Origin: Capsicum annuum
Taxonomy: Eukaryota > Streptophyta > Magnoliopsida > Solanales > Solanaceae
NCBI RefSeq assembly: GCF_002878395.1
Contig: NC_061120.1
Location: 112,442,993 to 112,506,992 of the forward strand
Direction: 5' to 3'
Length of the DNA stretch: 64,000 nucleotides
Part shown: one piece after another, positions 22,093-33,945 of the stretch
How positions within the stretch are numbered: the first letter of the stretch is position 1
Layout of the letters: each line of letters begins with the position of its first letter
Translations under genes and position numbers: made by a program
Notes under the pieces: generated by a model
What the model was told of the DNA's origin: nothing
The model's input: only the letters and a program-made list of their open reading frames with translations
The model's database searches: none

Positions 22093-24320
22093 GTTGCATG
22101 TCCTCAGGCAATAATACGTAACAAAAAAATATGCCGATGCTTAACCAAGAGAAACGTAAGATACCTATGATAGTCAATCATCAATTTTAGCTCGATGCAT
22201 ATTACCCTTTCCAATTTCAATCACTTTAAAAATAACAGTGTGCATTAATGATGCATAACAATGTGTCACAAAGGAATCAAGCTATGCCATTATATTATCA
22301 ATAAACAATCATGCATTTATACAAGTTACACTACCCAAACAAGTAAGCAACTAGCAATACAACCTATGTTCTCTCACAACAAAGAAGTCTCTCTTCACTC
22401 ATATATGAAATCAAGCATGTTAACGTAGGGACGGTCAAGAAAAACTCACTTTAAGAAAGTAGTTCCAATCAATGCATGTCAAATATCGTAGACTTGCCCT
22501 TTTTTCTTTACCTAAGCTTTCAGACAGGTAAGTTAGGATCACTATAGGACTTTTCTTCGTCTAGTAACATAGGTTTAGAGATGGTATGATATGTAAGGAT
22601 ATTTAAAGGGACTAAGCCTCTTTGACACTTTACAACTTTTGGGGTCTCACTTATGAACCATTTTTTTCTTTATTTCTTCCCTAATTTCTACCTTTTTTTA
22701 AATCATATTTAGGTTGGTGTGGTCTTTTAGTCTTTCTTTTTTTATTTTTCACAAATTTTCTTTTCTTTTTCTATCATGCCCAACATTACTTTATTTCTCT
22801 TATTTACCCTTATTCATACCAATTTTACATCACACACCACTATGATATCCACCGTCAACTTAGGTGATTTACCTGAGTTAAAGTGCAAAATGCCCAAGGA
22901 GGACCAGGGCCAAAATAGGTTCATTATAAAACAAATGGAAAGGTGATAGGTATAACAAGAAAAATAGGCTATCAGGCTTAAAACAGGGATCAAGGGATAC
23001 AACTTACGCATGGAAGGTCAATTAGGCTAATAGTGGACTATTATCACAAATGACCTATGATCCTTTCCTAACTACTATCCTATAACTTAGCAAGACTAAC
23101 CAAAAAGTTCTGGATTTAACACACAAAATAAACTAAGTTGCATCTAACAAATACATAGCACAGAATCAACATTGCAAGCTACCATTTATCCAATTCATGC
23201 ACAAGTTCATAATGATTATCATGTCCTTAATACTAATGCCATAAAAAGATTCACAAAAGTCACATATATATACATATCACACAGTTAAAAAATAGACAAT
23301 TGGAGAGGTATTTATCATTTATCTCAAAAATCAACAAAAATATGTCAGCTACCCTAGATACTTATTTTTCTCCCAATTAACCATAAAACATCATGAAACA
23401 AAACACAATACGCCTAAATATGTTCTCTCTACTAGGAACGAGACTCTAAGAAAAAGAGGCATAGCAACAACAACCCCAAGAGGACATCAAGAACCACAAG
23501 TATCCGCACCCCCAACTTAAAATCATGAATTTTTCCTAATGCATCAAACAAAAACAAGAGAGTTAGAAACATTCCTTTGGAACCATAGGTGTAGAGACCT
23601 AACGTCAATAACGTAATATGAATACAAATAAAAAAATACCTTGGGTTGCCTCCCAAGAAGTGCCTGATTTCACATTGCGGCATGACGGGACTTTGTTGGG
23701 TACTCAGACTTCCCCAACTAGTCCATGGGTACCTTGATTAATCAAAATTTATCAAGGTAGCCCAATAGTTGGCCTTCAAATTTATCTTTCCACTTTGAAC
23801 TTATGAATTTCACCCCTAATTGCTTTTCTGATTTTCCATTATGTTCACGTAGCAGAGGTTTATAAATTAAGGACCCAAGAAATTGATGTGGCATGTTGTA
23901 CTTCTTAGACCTTACGTGAGGAATATAGTTCTTTGATTATGGCTCAATAAATTCAAGAATATAGACATAAGTTTTCTCCTTCCTGCATTCTTCTTTAGGC
24001 TTAAATGGTTCGATCAATATCTGACTATATGGAAAAATGCTTAGAATGAGGTCCAATACACCCCAACTCATGATTTATAGTCTTATTTACATCCCCACAT
24101 AAATATAGTATACTCTTGTTAAGAGTGAAGATATCCATATGAGCATGAACTATTTTAGACTCCTCCAATTTTAGTTTCTTAAGTTGGATTTTCAGAAGTC
24201 TTTCAATATCCAATACTTTCTCTGGTCAGGCTGTCATCTCATGAAGAGTAGGTCAACAAAATAAAAATAATAAAAAAATGATAACTCGAACAACTTCAAT
24301 CAAGAGTTCTGAGATCGTAC
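22093..24320 (-). other. Interior of element C, mostly non-coding
   Basis: Contains the conserved non-coding block shared with D, G and H (about 22840-22910, 'accaccactatgatatccaccgtcaacttagg') and the conserved post-pol signature at 23640-23690 (plus strand 'gggttgcctcccaagaagtgcctgat'), which in coding Athila-like elements follows the end of pol. Short open stretches on the minus strand (24025-24213, 23742-23937, 23432-23683) are unrecognised or span this signature. No retroviral enzyme motif was seen. Confidence 0.7.
23742..23937 (-). CDS. Unrecognised short ORF in element C
   Basis: About 64 codons open on the minus strand, ending at a TGA complementary to 23742-23744, with no ATG-defined start chosen. 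It includes a basic patch ('SKKYNMPHQFLGSLIY') and a Lys/Trp-rich stretch ('KFISSKWKDKFEG'). I do not recognise it as gag, protease, RT or integrase. It lies just 5' of the conserved post-pol signature, where the end of a coding region is expected in fuller relatives. It may be the relic of a private ORF of this non-autonomous family or chance. Confidence 0.25.
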
Positions 24321-24338
24321 TCCTTGGCAATGGCGCCA
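24321..24338 (-). other. Primer binding site of element C
   Basis: The minus strand reads TGGCGCCATTGCCAAGGA, the tRNA-Asp-type primer site usual for Athila-like plant elements, separated by five bases (24339-24343) from the LTR. Confidence 0.9.
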
Positions 24339-24343
24339 AAATT

Positions 24344-25905
24344 TGGTAGCACCCAAAATACACCTCCAATGGAAGGATAAAGAGGTCGTCGTCAAATATA
24401 GTAACCTAAATAGGTTAGGGTTGAATACCAAGGGAATACATCAAAAATCTATCTCAAATTTGTTACAATTAGCAGGCAGTGCAACAAAGTATGGGGGGAT
24501 TTATTAAAATAGAAAAAGGAAAAGAATTGGTAGTTCTTGGTTGTAATAATAGAAGATGAACACTAGGCTTGTGTTCCCCTGGCTTCTCAACTCCATAAAT
24601 TTCTCGCGATCAACCCAACTATTCTATTGTTCTACATTGAAAGTCTACAAGATAGGTATTATCAGCCGTCTTGTGGGTGCGAAGATAAATCTCACCCTCA
24701 GGGTGTCGCCTTGTTGCTTCTTGCTATGACCTTAGTTCACTGTCACCTTTTGGGATCAAGTGACTAGATGAGATGGCAGGGATTAAAAGGTGGAGGTGAA
24801 TCCCAAATCACTGTCTTAACTTCTTTTCCAATTCACAAACTCCCCTGAAGGGATGAATGCAAATATAGACTATCTCAAGTTACTGTAGTTACTTGAAATT
24901 AATTATTGCAAAGAAGATTAAGATACATGCAGAAATCGTAGAACAGATGAGTCTCACACTTCCTCTAGGTAGCTAATCTACCAGCGTTCCCACAACCCTA
25001 GATAAGGGAATTAGCTGCTCATGTTTATGAGATCAATCATGGAATCCATAGATAAAATTACAAAACCAATCTCCAAATAATGAGGAATAAATCCAATGTC
25101 TTAAATTGTATAACAAATAAAGAACAAACAAAGAATAATAATAAATAGATGAATTTTTATTGAATTGTTCAATTGATGTATGATATATAAATAAACAAAG
25201 CCTAAATGGTATTTATAGATCACAAAAAACCAAATCCTAATTAAAATAGAAAAACCCTAGAAATCAACTCCTAAATAATATAGGAAAACCCTAGCAATCG
25301 ATATCCTAAATAAAATAGGAAAACTCAATTACCCATACATATTATGACTTAAAAACATAATAGGAATTTAATTGGGATATATGGAAACCTCTGCTAATAA
25401 ATCCTAACTAAAATGGGATAGGAAATGTAAGTTGGCCAAACTTCTGACTCGTATCTTCATATTCAACCTAGGATAATATTTTGTGTACTTGGAATTTTTG
25501 ATCTAAAGACCCACCAATGGATATAAAATTGAATTAGCTTTCCAACGATACCAATAGTTTATTAATTTGATATCAGGATGAAAAGTTATGGCCAAAACAC
25601 TGAAGCACTGTCGAAGCTATGTTGAATATATTTGAGATACAACTTTAAGGTCTGTCCAAGATACGACTTATATAAACTACTTAAGATTTGTTAGTAGGAA
25701 GTCGTGCCATGGGCAGTAAAGGCTTAAAATGGGTTTTTGACTAGGATTCAGGCCACTTTTCATAGTTCCTCTTATATTTGGCATCCAAAACCTAATTTCC
25801 TGCAAAACACTCCCAAAAACACATAAAATCTAACAACATTGCCTTAAGTACATACATATTCTTATATTTTAAGCATTGTAAGTGTTATATTGCTATAGAA
25901 CATCA
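24344..25905 (-). repeat. 5' LTR of element C (1562 bp)
   Basis: Plus-strand ends are TGGTAGCACC (start TGATA in the sister LTR, one substitution) and GAACATCA. It is homologous to 20549-22074. Confidence 0.93.
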
Positions 25906-25910
25906 CAAGC
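25906..25910. other. Target-site duplication CAAGC, right copy of element C
   Basis: Directly outside the LTR end AACATCA at 25905. Confidence 0.92.
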
Positions 25911-27480
25911 GTATATGCAATTGACACTACCCATACAAATAAGTATGTAACAGTACATCCCATATAACCTTACAATAAGGAAGTCCTAACTCTCACAGTA
26001 TCATAATGCATGTCAATGCATGGATTACATTAAAACACTCATGCTCTTAAAGAATTTCAAATAATGTTCATAAAATACCAGGTTTGCCCCTGTTTCTATA
26101 GCTTAGTTTTTTAGAAGTTGGACTTGGATCACTATAAGACTTTTGTAGGCTTGTAATGTAGGCTTGGGGGAAGTTATGGTACATATGGTATATAATGAAT
26201 TACCATACTTGACACTACACTTACATTATTAGCTCCACTACTCAACCATGCTTCTTTTATTCTCCCTTTTTCTCCTTTATTGCTATTCAGATTGGGTGTC
26301 GTTTCCTTTATTCTATATATGTTTTTTCTTATTCTTGCATTCTTCTTCTTTTTTTCTCTTTTTCTTATTTCTTTCTTGTTCACACTTTTATAGCACACCT
26401 AACCTTAATTTATTTTCTTTTATTCAACACCTTTCTTCATACCCATCTTTAACAATGAACCTCTATGATAGCCACTCTCAACTTAGGCAATTTTCTAAGT
26501 TGAGGTAAAGTGTCCAAGGAGGTACCAGGACCAAAATATTTTCCTTGTAATTAAACGGGAAGGAAAAAAGGTTAAAACAAGAAAATAGGTCAATTTAGGA
26601 TCTAATAGGGATCAAAGGTCATTTTTTTTCTTTTTTATCCATTCTTGTTTTTCTTTTTTTTTTGTTTCTTGTTCACACTTTTCCAGCACACCTAACCTTT
26701 GTTTTCTTTTATTCGACACCTTTCTTCATACCCATCTTGAAATACGCCCCTCTATGATTGCCACTCTCAACTTAGGCGATTGCCTCAGTTGAGGTACACA
26801 GTTTTCAAGGAGGTACCAGGACTAAAATACTTTCATTATAATTAAATGGGAAGGCGAAAAGGCTAAAACAAGAAAATTGGTCAATTTAGGCTCAAATAGG
26901 AATAAAAGGATTCTTATTCCTATTTGGTTGGTCATATAGGCTAAGATTAGACTTATTCAAATATGGCCTATGATCATGTACAACCAACTATCCTACAATC
27001 TAGGCATGCCTAACAAGGCAAGTTCTGGATTAATAAATAAAGTGAACTAGGTAAATGCCTTACAAACACATAGTATAGGGTTACATTATCAAGTACCATC
27101 TATCCGGTTCATGCAATGCTAAATTATGGTTATTTTTTTGCTAATACTAATTCCATAATGAGATTCAAAAATGGTCACACATATATTCACAACATATAGT
27201 TCATAAATTTTTTTAGGAGGGGTACCATATTTTTCAAACATAAAAAAACCAAAACATTTTGACTGTACTTGGGTTCCTTATTTTTCTTTGAATTAAGCAA
27301 AATAAAATATAACACATATCACTAACATAAAAAATGCCTAAACATGCAAACTCTACTATGATAGCACACCCTAAGAAAAATAGACAAGACAATAAGAACC
27401 CCGGGTGGTTCATACACCCCTACCCTAACTTAAAGATGATGTATTAACAACTATAGGTGTAGACATACCTACATACTAGA
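25911..27480 (-). other. Element D 3' non-coding region with tandem duplication
   Basis: Resumes D's interior after element C: 'tatgcaattgacactacccat' matches C's 'tatacaagttacactaccca' at 22318. It is long, pyrimidine-rich on the plus strand, and contains two direct copies of a 291-bp block (see 26345-26905). ORFs at 26174-26508 are low-complexity products. Confidence 0.75.
26345..26905 (-). repeat. Tandem duplication, period about 291 bp
   Basis: Two direct copies with matching order: 'gttcacactttt-agcacacctaacctt' at 26379 and 26672, 'gccactctcaacttagg' at 26470 and 26759, 'aggaggtaccagga' at 26517 and 26808, 'ggtcaatttagg' at 26588 and 26879. Copies differ by scattered substitutions, so the duplication is not recent. 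Confidence 0.88.
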
Positions 27481-27499
27481 AAATAAACAACATATAGGT

Positions 27500-29060
27500 G
27501 TAGGGACATACCTCAAGTGTTCTAGGTGTCAGATGATGGATCTCCCCCAGATGGGGCATTATGTGGTATGTTTGGCTGATCGCTAAGTAGTTGTGGTGGT
27601 TCTTTACTAGGAGACGCACCCAACGTAACCTGGAATGCATATGCTTATCAATGTCTAAATGAATGAAAGATTCTATGGTGGCCCTTTTTAAAGCCCTTAG
27701 AAACTCATCTAAACTATCGCCCTGCTCCTCCTACTCTCATTCTTTCTTAGCCTCAACAGTCTCATCTTTCTCAATAAATAAATTAAATATAGGGGTAGTG
27801 CAGTAGGAAATGACTACATAAATGAAGGTTTAGTCAGAGAGATGATAGGAATATGGTTCTCAGCTAAAGTATGAGCCTCTGAGCTTAAAATAACCATCTC
27901 TTCACGTAGGCCTAATAAGTCAGGCACTTGAGTCTTGCAGAGTCGGTCTCTCATTCGAGCATTAAATATATTAATCCACCCATGAAACTCTCCATTAAAT
28001 CACTCTTTAACACCCATTATCTTGGCCTCTACATACTTCTTAGATGCCTCCAATGTAGTCCGTATTCATGGCTGGATAGACCAAATAACTTAGCCAATTA
28101 GGTGTCGGTGTGTGTTTGGTGCTCACTTAACTACTACTGCTAATCCATCAACTGCTGTAAGAACTCCCTTGGTACTTAACCATACCTAGAAATTGTTGGT
28201 GAGAGGGTAACATAGAAGTAGAAGTTATAATTGAAGTGCCCATAGATCCCTCATTTCCCACCATAAAAGAAGGCTCTACCTGATGGCTACCTATGTCAAC
28301 ATCGCCACCCAGTAGCAGCTTATCAACATGCTCAACTAAAATAGAAGGGCCTTGAACTTGGTTCACACCTGAATATATAGAAGGTTGTGCCCTATATAGC
28401 ACAAAAGGGTTGACATAATTTCTAATGAACCTAATTCAATTATGCGGGTATCCATAACCCCATGATCAACCTCTGGTATCACCAATATTCCTAACCTATC
28501 ACAAATTATAAGTATCAGGAAAGGGAAATTAATAATGGTGTACTTATAAAAATCCCTTTTATGAATCTCATTTTTGATCCACTTGGCAAAATTTATGCCA
28601 TAGCCAGCCATAAGGCTGTCAACCATACAACCTAATCCTGTGTGAGCACATTATCTGCAGCTATAGGACTCAACCTGTACCTCATAATAGTTGACCAAAA
28701 CTTTTTTGCAAAGCACTATAAGGACTTTTTTATCTCCACCTTCCCCTCAAACAAAGGACCTTAATACCAAGCTTAGCGATCTACTGAGCTACCCATCCTC
28801 CCAAGTATCTCCCCTACTACCTCTTTTTAGAATCTCACATATTCCTCCTACTTCTCACAATATGCAATTTATATGCAAACTAAGCTATAGTAATTGTCCC
28901 AACAAACTTCATCCCAAATAAGAATTTGCGAATGGTCTCCTCAAATAAATCAAATAAGAATCTACAAATGGTCTCCTCAAATAAATTAACTATAACCCCT
29001 CTAACCAATATATGAGTCATTAGGGGCTGGTTCTATGATCTTCCCTCAGCTGGTGTTATC
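27500..29060 (-). pseudogene. Envelope-position ORF of element D (3' part)
   Basis: Degenerate minus-strand ORF lying 3' of pol, where Athila-like elements carry their extra ORF. The best part (28363-28626) reads 'YGINFAKWIKNEIHKRDF' then a hydrophobic 'FPFLILIICDRLGILVIP', which I recognise as the widespread plant transposon-associated domain of such ORFs. Its continuation (28148-28402) is Gly/Ser/Val-rich. Frameshifts and stops break it. The role of this protein class is not established; it is often compared with retroviral envelope by position only. The upstream part is separated by the CACTA insertion at 29092. Confidence 0.6.
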
Positions 29061-29091
29061 AAACCAACAGATGTTGCATACGATGTATAAA

Positions 29092-29640
29092 CACTACAAC
29101 ATTTTTGTCCTAGGGCAAATTTTGTAAAGCGTGGCCTAAAATAGTAGAAAATGTGGCCTTTGATCAAAGGCTACACTTTTGGACTTTAAGCCACACTTTT
29201 AGGGGGGTGGCCTAAAGAGGCGTAACCTTTGATCAAAGGCCCCGCTTTTCAAGTGTTGCCATATCAGTTACATTTAAAAAGCGTGGCCATTAATATTTAA
29301 AGACCACGCATTGTATCTTGTAATTGGCAACACTTTTATTTGATAAAGCTATGCTTACAAGTGTTTCCTTTTTTTTGCTATTGGTCACGCTTCACGTGTA
29401 GCCTTTTGTAGTACCTCTATAATAACACTTTAAAAATGTTACCTTTGTTTAATTATTGGGCATGCTTCACAAGCGTAGCCTTTCGTAGTACCTCTATAAT
29501 AACACTTAACAAACATGGCCTTTTCTTTATTACTAACCACACATAAAAAACATAGCCTTTTATATACCCTCTATGACAACACTTCTAAAGTGTAAGCATG
29601 ATTAGCCACACTCTTAACGTATAGCAATATTTCCTAAAAA
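29092..29640. repeat. CACTA 3' terminus and subterminal repeats
   Basis: After CACTACAAC come repeated words in both orientations: AAAGCGTGGCC (29130, 29278), AATGTGGCC (29153), GACCACGC (29302), and the palindromic CCTTTGATCAAAGG at 29157 and 29228. Such arrays bind the element's own proteins in En/Spm. The three bases before CACTA are AAA (29089-29091). Confidence 0.85.
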
Positions 29641-30068
29641 TTGAAGTGCATAAAACTCACACATATATCACTAAGCATATTACATAAACATAACAAATAT
29701 ATAATCTCACGCATGCACTAATAACCTAATAAATTATTGAAGTGCATAGATTTGATTTCAAAAAAATGTCTTTTACATACTAATAAGAAAACAACCTAAT
29801 AAAAATTGTATCAAGTTCTACAAAACCAAATATATATAATAACGTATATCAAAATATTTCAAAATTCTTCATCATTCACTTCAATCTCAATCAAGCTGAG
29901 TTGCGGCGCCCACCATTCAAATTTGATCCCCCGCATAGATCCTACATATTCAAAATGAACAAACAAAGTAAATATAAATATTTTTTAAATCTTGATATGA
30001 GGAAGTATGTGAATCCAAAGTTTCTTTAATTCATTTCAATCAAGTTAAAAGTTCAGGATTTAAACTTC

Positions 30069-33000
30069 CTATGAATTTCTAAGATAAAGTACCTTTTCAT
30101 GAACCGAAGCATGAGCCGAGCTTGAAAAATTTGAAAGAATTTTTCCTCGTATAGCTTGTGCATTACTCGCATCAAGTGAAGGAATGTTAGATCCATCACT
30201 CCCTAGTATATCTTGAAATTTCAATCCAGGATTGTTTTGCACCAATTGACTAAAAAATTGTTGCATTTCTTGTCTCATTTCACTTATAATTTCTTCCTTC
30301 ATAGAAGTGACTTCATTAGCATGCTTTTGTTTAAGATCGTTCATTTCCTCATTTTTTTTCAGAGAAGTTCTTGTCACTGATCTACTAGACTCTAACTCGA
30401 CCAGGCTTCTCCTTTCTAAACACTGCCGTGAATGCATCATCTGGTGTTTTCCCAGCATTTTGATGATTCTCTAGTTTAGACTATAACAAAGGTAAAACAA
30501 TAGCTGTCAGGAGAAGAAATAATGCAGTATATATAATATAAATTTCAAATGAAGGCTCATCTATCCTAGGTCAGAAATAATTAACTTTCTTAACAATAAT
30601 ACTCTTGAGAATGAAATCAGTCTCAAAAAGCCAAAACAAATTATTTCAGCACTCCTCAAGACTCAGGAATCCATTCTAAAATAGATTAGTTCAGTTCCTC
30701 AAGACTCAGGATTCGGTAAGGTTGGCAAAAGTACAACAACTAGTTCCAATCTGCTTTGGCTCATAATTCTGGTAAAGTTTTCAAAAGCTCAACATAGACC
30801 AAAAGAAGCAATATGTATTAGAAGTAACTCTTAGTAACTTGATAGATGCATCTGTTGCTTAAAAAACATCAACACTCTTAATCAAATATAAGGATAGTAA
30901 GGCTCAATCTGTCACCGACCAATAGAAGATTAGTAATCAGTGAGAGTATACATAACTTATAATACAAAATTCAAGTTCTATATTGCAGTAGTGAATAGTA
31001 ATTCGATTAGATTCTGAATGAAAAAAAATAGACAAATTTGAACCAAGAAAATGAAAGGAAAATCATACCTTATGTTATTGGAAGGATGAAAGAGAAAACG
31101 TGTTGCTGGATCTGTTTAGGGATCGAGGAAAGAAAGCTGAAACGATCTTCCTAGAGTTCTATTTAATGGATCATCTACAATTACTATTTTTCTCAGAAAT
31201 AATGTGAGGCTAAGTTAAGCTATTTTTGTATGTAATATGCCTACCCTATTTGCACAACATAATTTTTTTTATGAAGGGGATTTAAGGAAACCTCCAGTAT
31301 CCACCTTGCTCAGCCAATGTATCTAGGACAAAATGTGATGTACAAAGTGTAGGTTGTTGCTCATCAAACTGGTCGTCTACCTACAGAGGTTGATGCTGAT
31401 CATCTTGCAAAGTGCAAATGATATCTTGAAGACTCGGTCTTATACATTCAGTCTATATCTTATGATATTCTATTGTATCACCATTTAATTTTTAGAATTC
31501 CACCAAATGAAAAGCTTTAACAACCTCAATATCTCCACGTCAACGCTTAAAGTTCCTTTTTTTCCTTTTCATATTCCTTTGAATCTTAGTAATCTTGCAT
31601 CCCTTTTGCTAGCTCTCAGCGTAAGATGCTTAGCAATATTTTTTAGCTTGGATATAATCACTGATGCAGGTTTCCAGGATGTCAATTTAGCTTCTTTTTT
31701 TAAACAAGGTTCCTTAAATAATTTAGATAAATCAAACTTAGCATAAAGGGTATGTTTTGAGTTTTTCGGACAAGGTTTGAGGCCTATTAGGATGTTCAAA
31801 ACAAGGAGTCAACACAATATGGATGTGGCGCATTGCATATTGCATTGATAGGTAGAAACATGACGTGTCTCATATCGCATCGATAGAGTGATGCGATGTT
31901 TTGCTTATCTCATCGATAGTCTAGTTCAGTTTAAGGCTATGTTATCATGTGACTGGGAATACTTCATATCCCATAAATATATACTCCAGTTAGAATTTTG
32001 TCTATACAAAGGAACAAATTAGGAAAAGGACCTTTGTTCGTAAGCAAGAGAAGGCAAAGAATAAGCTCTTCAAAGGAAAAAAATAGTATAAAAAAATGAA
32101 TCAGTATCTATTAAAACCCGAATATGTACAGTATCATCAAAATGTAGTTTACCCAAATTTGTCTGTGATTCAGAGTATGTACAGTTACACAGAGAAATAA
32201 GAATAAAAGGATTAAAGATGAACTTAGCTGCAGTCGAATTGATTACTTACTATTGCAATTTGGGTATCCGCCTGAACTTCTTTTCCCGTCTTTGTACGAG
32301 TAGCAACAAACATTTTAGCCTTTAATGGTTCCTCATTATTTTCTTTTTTCCGGTGCTACAAATGATATCAAATTACAGTGTAAAACCAAATATAAATATG
32401 TTATAACAAAGTAAAAAAGAAATTGAAAAATAGATTATTTTTAAAAATGCCGACTAAATATTACCAATGCCACGCGTACTCTTCCAAAATTAATAGATCC
32501 CATTCAATGTCTCCACTTTTGTTTTTTTTTATTTTGAGAATTTACCTCGCTCAAGGCCTAAAAAAGAGAATATAAATTAAATATGAAAAATATGTCAAGA
32601 GTTATATGCATTATTTTAATCTTACTTCAACTTTTGGAAGCTTCCAATACTCGACCAACTGACGTAAGTGAATAGCGGAAATCCAATAGGACATTTTTCT
32701 AGCATTTCTTCAATAGTAAGTCTTTTATCAAAACATCTCCATTTAACTTCTCTCTTGAATCCCCTCAAAGCATCACGAAGACCATGCATCACCCACTTTT
32801 GTCCTTCTTTTGGAATCAAATATTTTGACTATACAAAATAAATATATTAAGCTTCGGTTAGTAATAAACATAATATATGTACAATCTCAAAAATTAATTT
32901 TTCTTACATTGACATAATCCCACATGCATTTTTTAGTTTCATCTGGAACAACATGCCAACTAGTGTACAACAAGTTGATTAATCTGGGATTCCTTGCAAC

Positions 33001-33945
33001 TGTTCCTATGAAGTTGCTTAAATTAGAAACTGCCTTGTCAGTTGGTCCCACTGCTTGTCCTAAGTCAAATGTCATCACCTCTCTTTCATTGAAAGTTCTC
33101 GCATAAATTTCCTTGCATGTTGTTGGTCCTCGAACATTTTTCTTCTATGGCACTCCTAGATAGATGTAACAACCAAGAAATAAGAAACAAATACAATGAG
33201 TACTAAAATTATAGGATTCAAGACATACCATTTGTACCACAATCAACATTTATATCGTTATTACTATTTAACCACCCATCCTCACCAATTTCGTCTTGTT
33301 CTACAGGATCATCTAATTGCTTATTATGTTCATCTATATCTTCTATGGCAAAACTTTAACACTATGTATTTTGTCAATATCATGTTGTTTTTCACCACTT
33401 ATGTGTATCCCTTATTTTTCTAGAAACTGATCCAGACTACTTGATGGTAGGACTGACTTTCTCTTCACCTGTTTGCAGTTATCTAGCTCTTTAATAGCGT
33501 GTTGTTTCTCTTGTTCATCTTGTGGTATACCAATGACATTTGAAGTATTAACATTGACCTTTGAAAATCCTTGGAACATGAAGTTGTGCATAGGTGATTC
33601 GACTCCTCTCTTTTTAATGGGCTCTCCAAATTGAGGTTGAAATAATCATTCTTTGATTTGTCCTTTTCCAGTAATCATATGTGAAGCATTATCTCTTCCC
33701 TTGTAGAAAATTGGCTTACTAACTTGTTAATAGGCAATATACTCTTTCCTTGTTGTGCAATGGACTCCTCAAGATTCTTTCTTTTATGTGTCATCGGTGC
33801 CTGAGATTTCCTAATTTTATCATTGTGTTTTTTTGTAAGTTGTTCTCTCTTAATATTATATTCCTTGACTAGTTCAGCACTTGAACGGTATTGAGTAACG
33901 GAATTCATATTCTTCAGAGGACTTTGAGCTTTGTTCGCATTCAAA
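30069..33945 (-). pseudogene. CACTA accessory gene (plant En/Spm transposase-like family), five exons
   Basis: Exons inferred from protein similarity and splice sites: exon 1 about 33430-33945 (basic, 'KEYNIKREQLTKKHNDKIRKSQ'-type stretch); exon 2 32908-33145 ('FDLGQAVGPT', 'SNFIGTVARN'); exon 3 32626-32828 ('IPKEGQKWVMHGLRDALR'); exon 4 32251 to about 32356 ('MFVATRTKTGKEVQADTQ'); exon 5 30069-30480 ('NAGKTPDDAF', then a Glu/Lys-rich coiled coil and 'FFSQLVQNNPGL'). Introns 30481-32250 and 32829-32907 and others have GT-AG borders on the minus strand. The domain is the plant En/Spm (Ptta) family. A frameshift in exon 5 near 30400 and no clear donor for exon 1 make it non-functional as it stands. 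Confidence 0.78.
30481..32250 (-). other. Large intron of the CACTA accessory gene
   Basis: The donor is GTAAGT complementary to 32245-32250 and the acceptor TATAG complementary to 30481-30485. Reading across fits the protein. At 1770 bp it far exceeds the other introns. It includes a block at about 31260-31990 with 'catcgatagagtgatgcgatg' and a TATA-like 'cccataaatatata', resembling LTR-type sequence, so a nested insertion is possible. The ORFs at 31507-31799 are unrecognised. Confidence 0.65.

Larger units (their letters stand above)
20549..25905 (-). mobile_element. Element C: complete non-autonomous LTR element (5357 bp)
   Basis: A full LTR element with all landmarks: 3' LTR 20549-22074, polypurine tract, 2.27-kb interior, primer site 24321-24338, 5' LTR 24344-25905, and identical five-base duplications CAAGC at 20544-20548 and 25906-25910. 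The interior holds no gag, protease, RT or integrase motif, so it must have moved with proteins from a relative. LTR sequence, primer site and the conserved 3' region tie it to the Athila-like elements in this window. It landed inside element D's 3' non-coding region. Confidence 0.93.

Noticed and set aside
26174..26508. Overlapping ORFs on both strands, one hydrophobic and Phe/Leu-rich like a membrane protein
   Set aside because: They arise from a pyrimidine tract in element D's non-coding region. The hydrophobicity is a composition effect.
31507..31799. Overlapping ORFs in the CACTA intron as a possible captured host exon
   Set aside because: No recognisable protein family and both strands open equally. 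Treated as intron or nested repeat.
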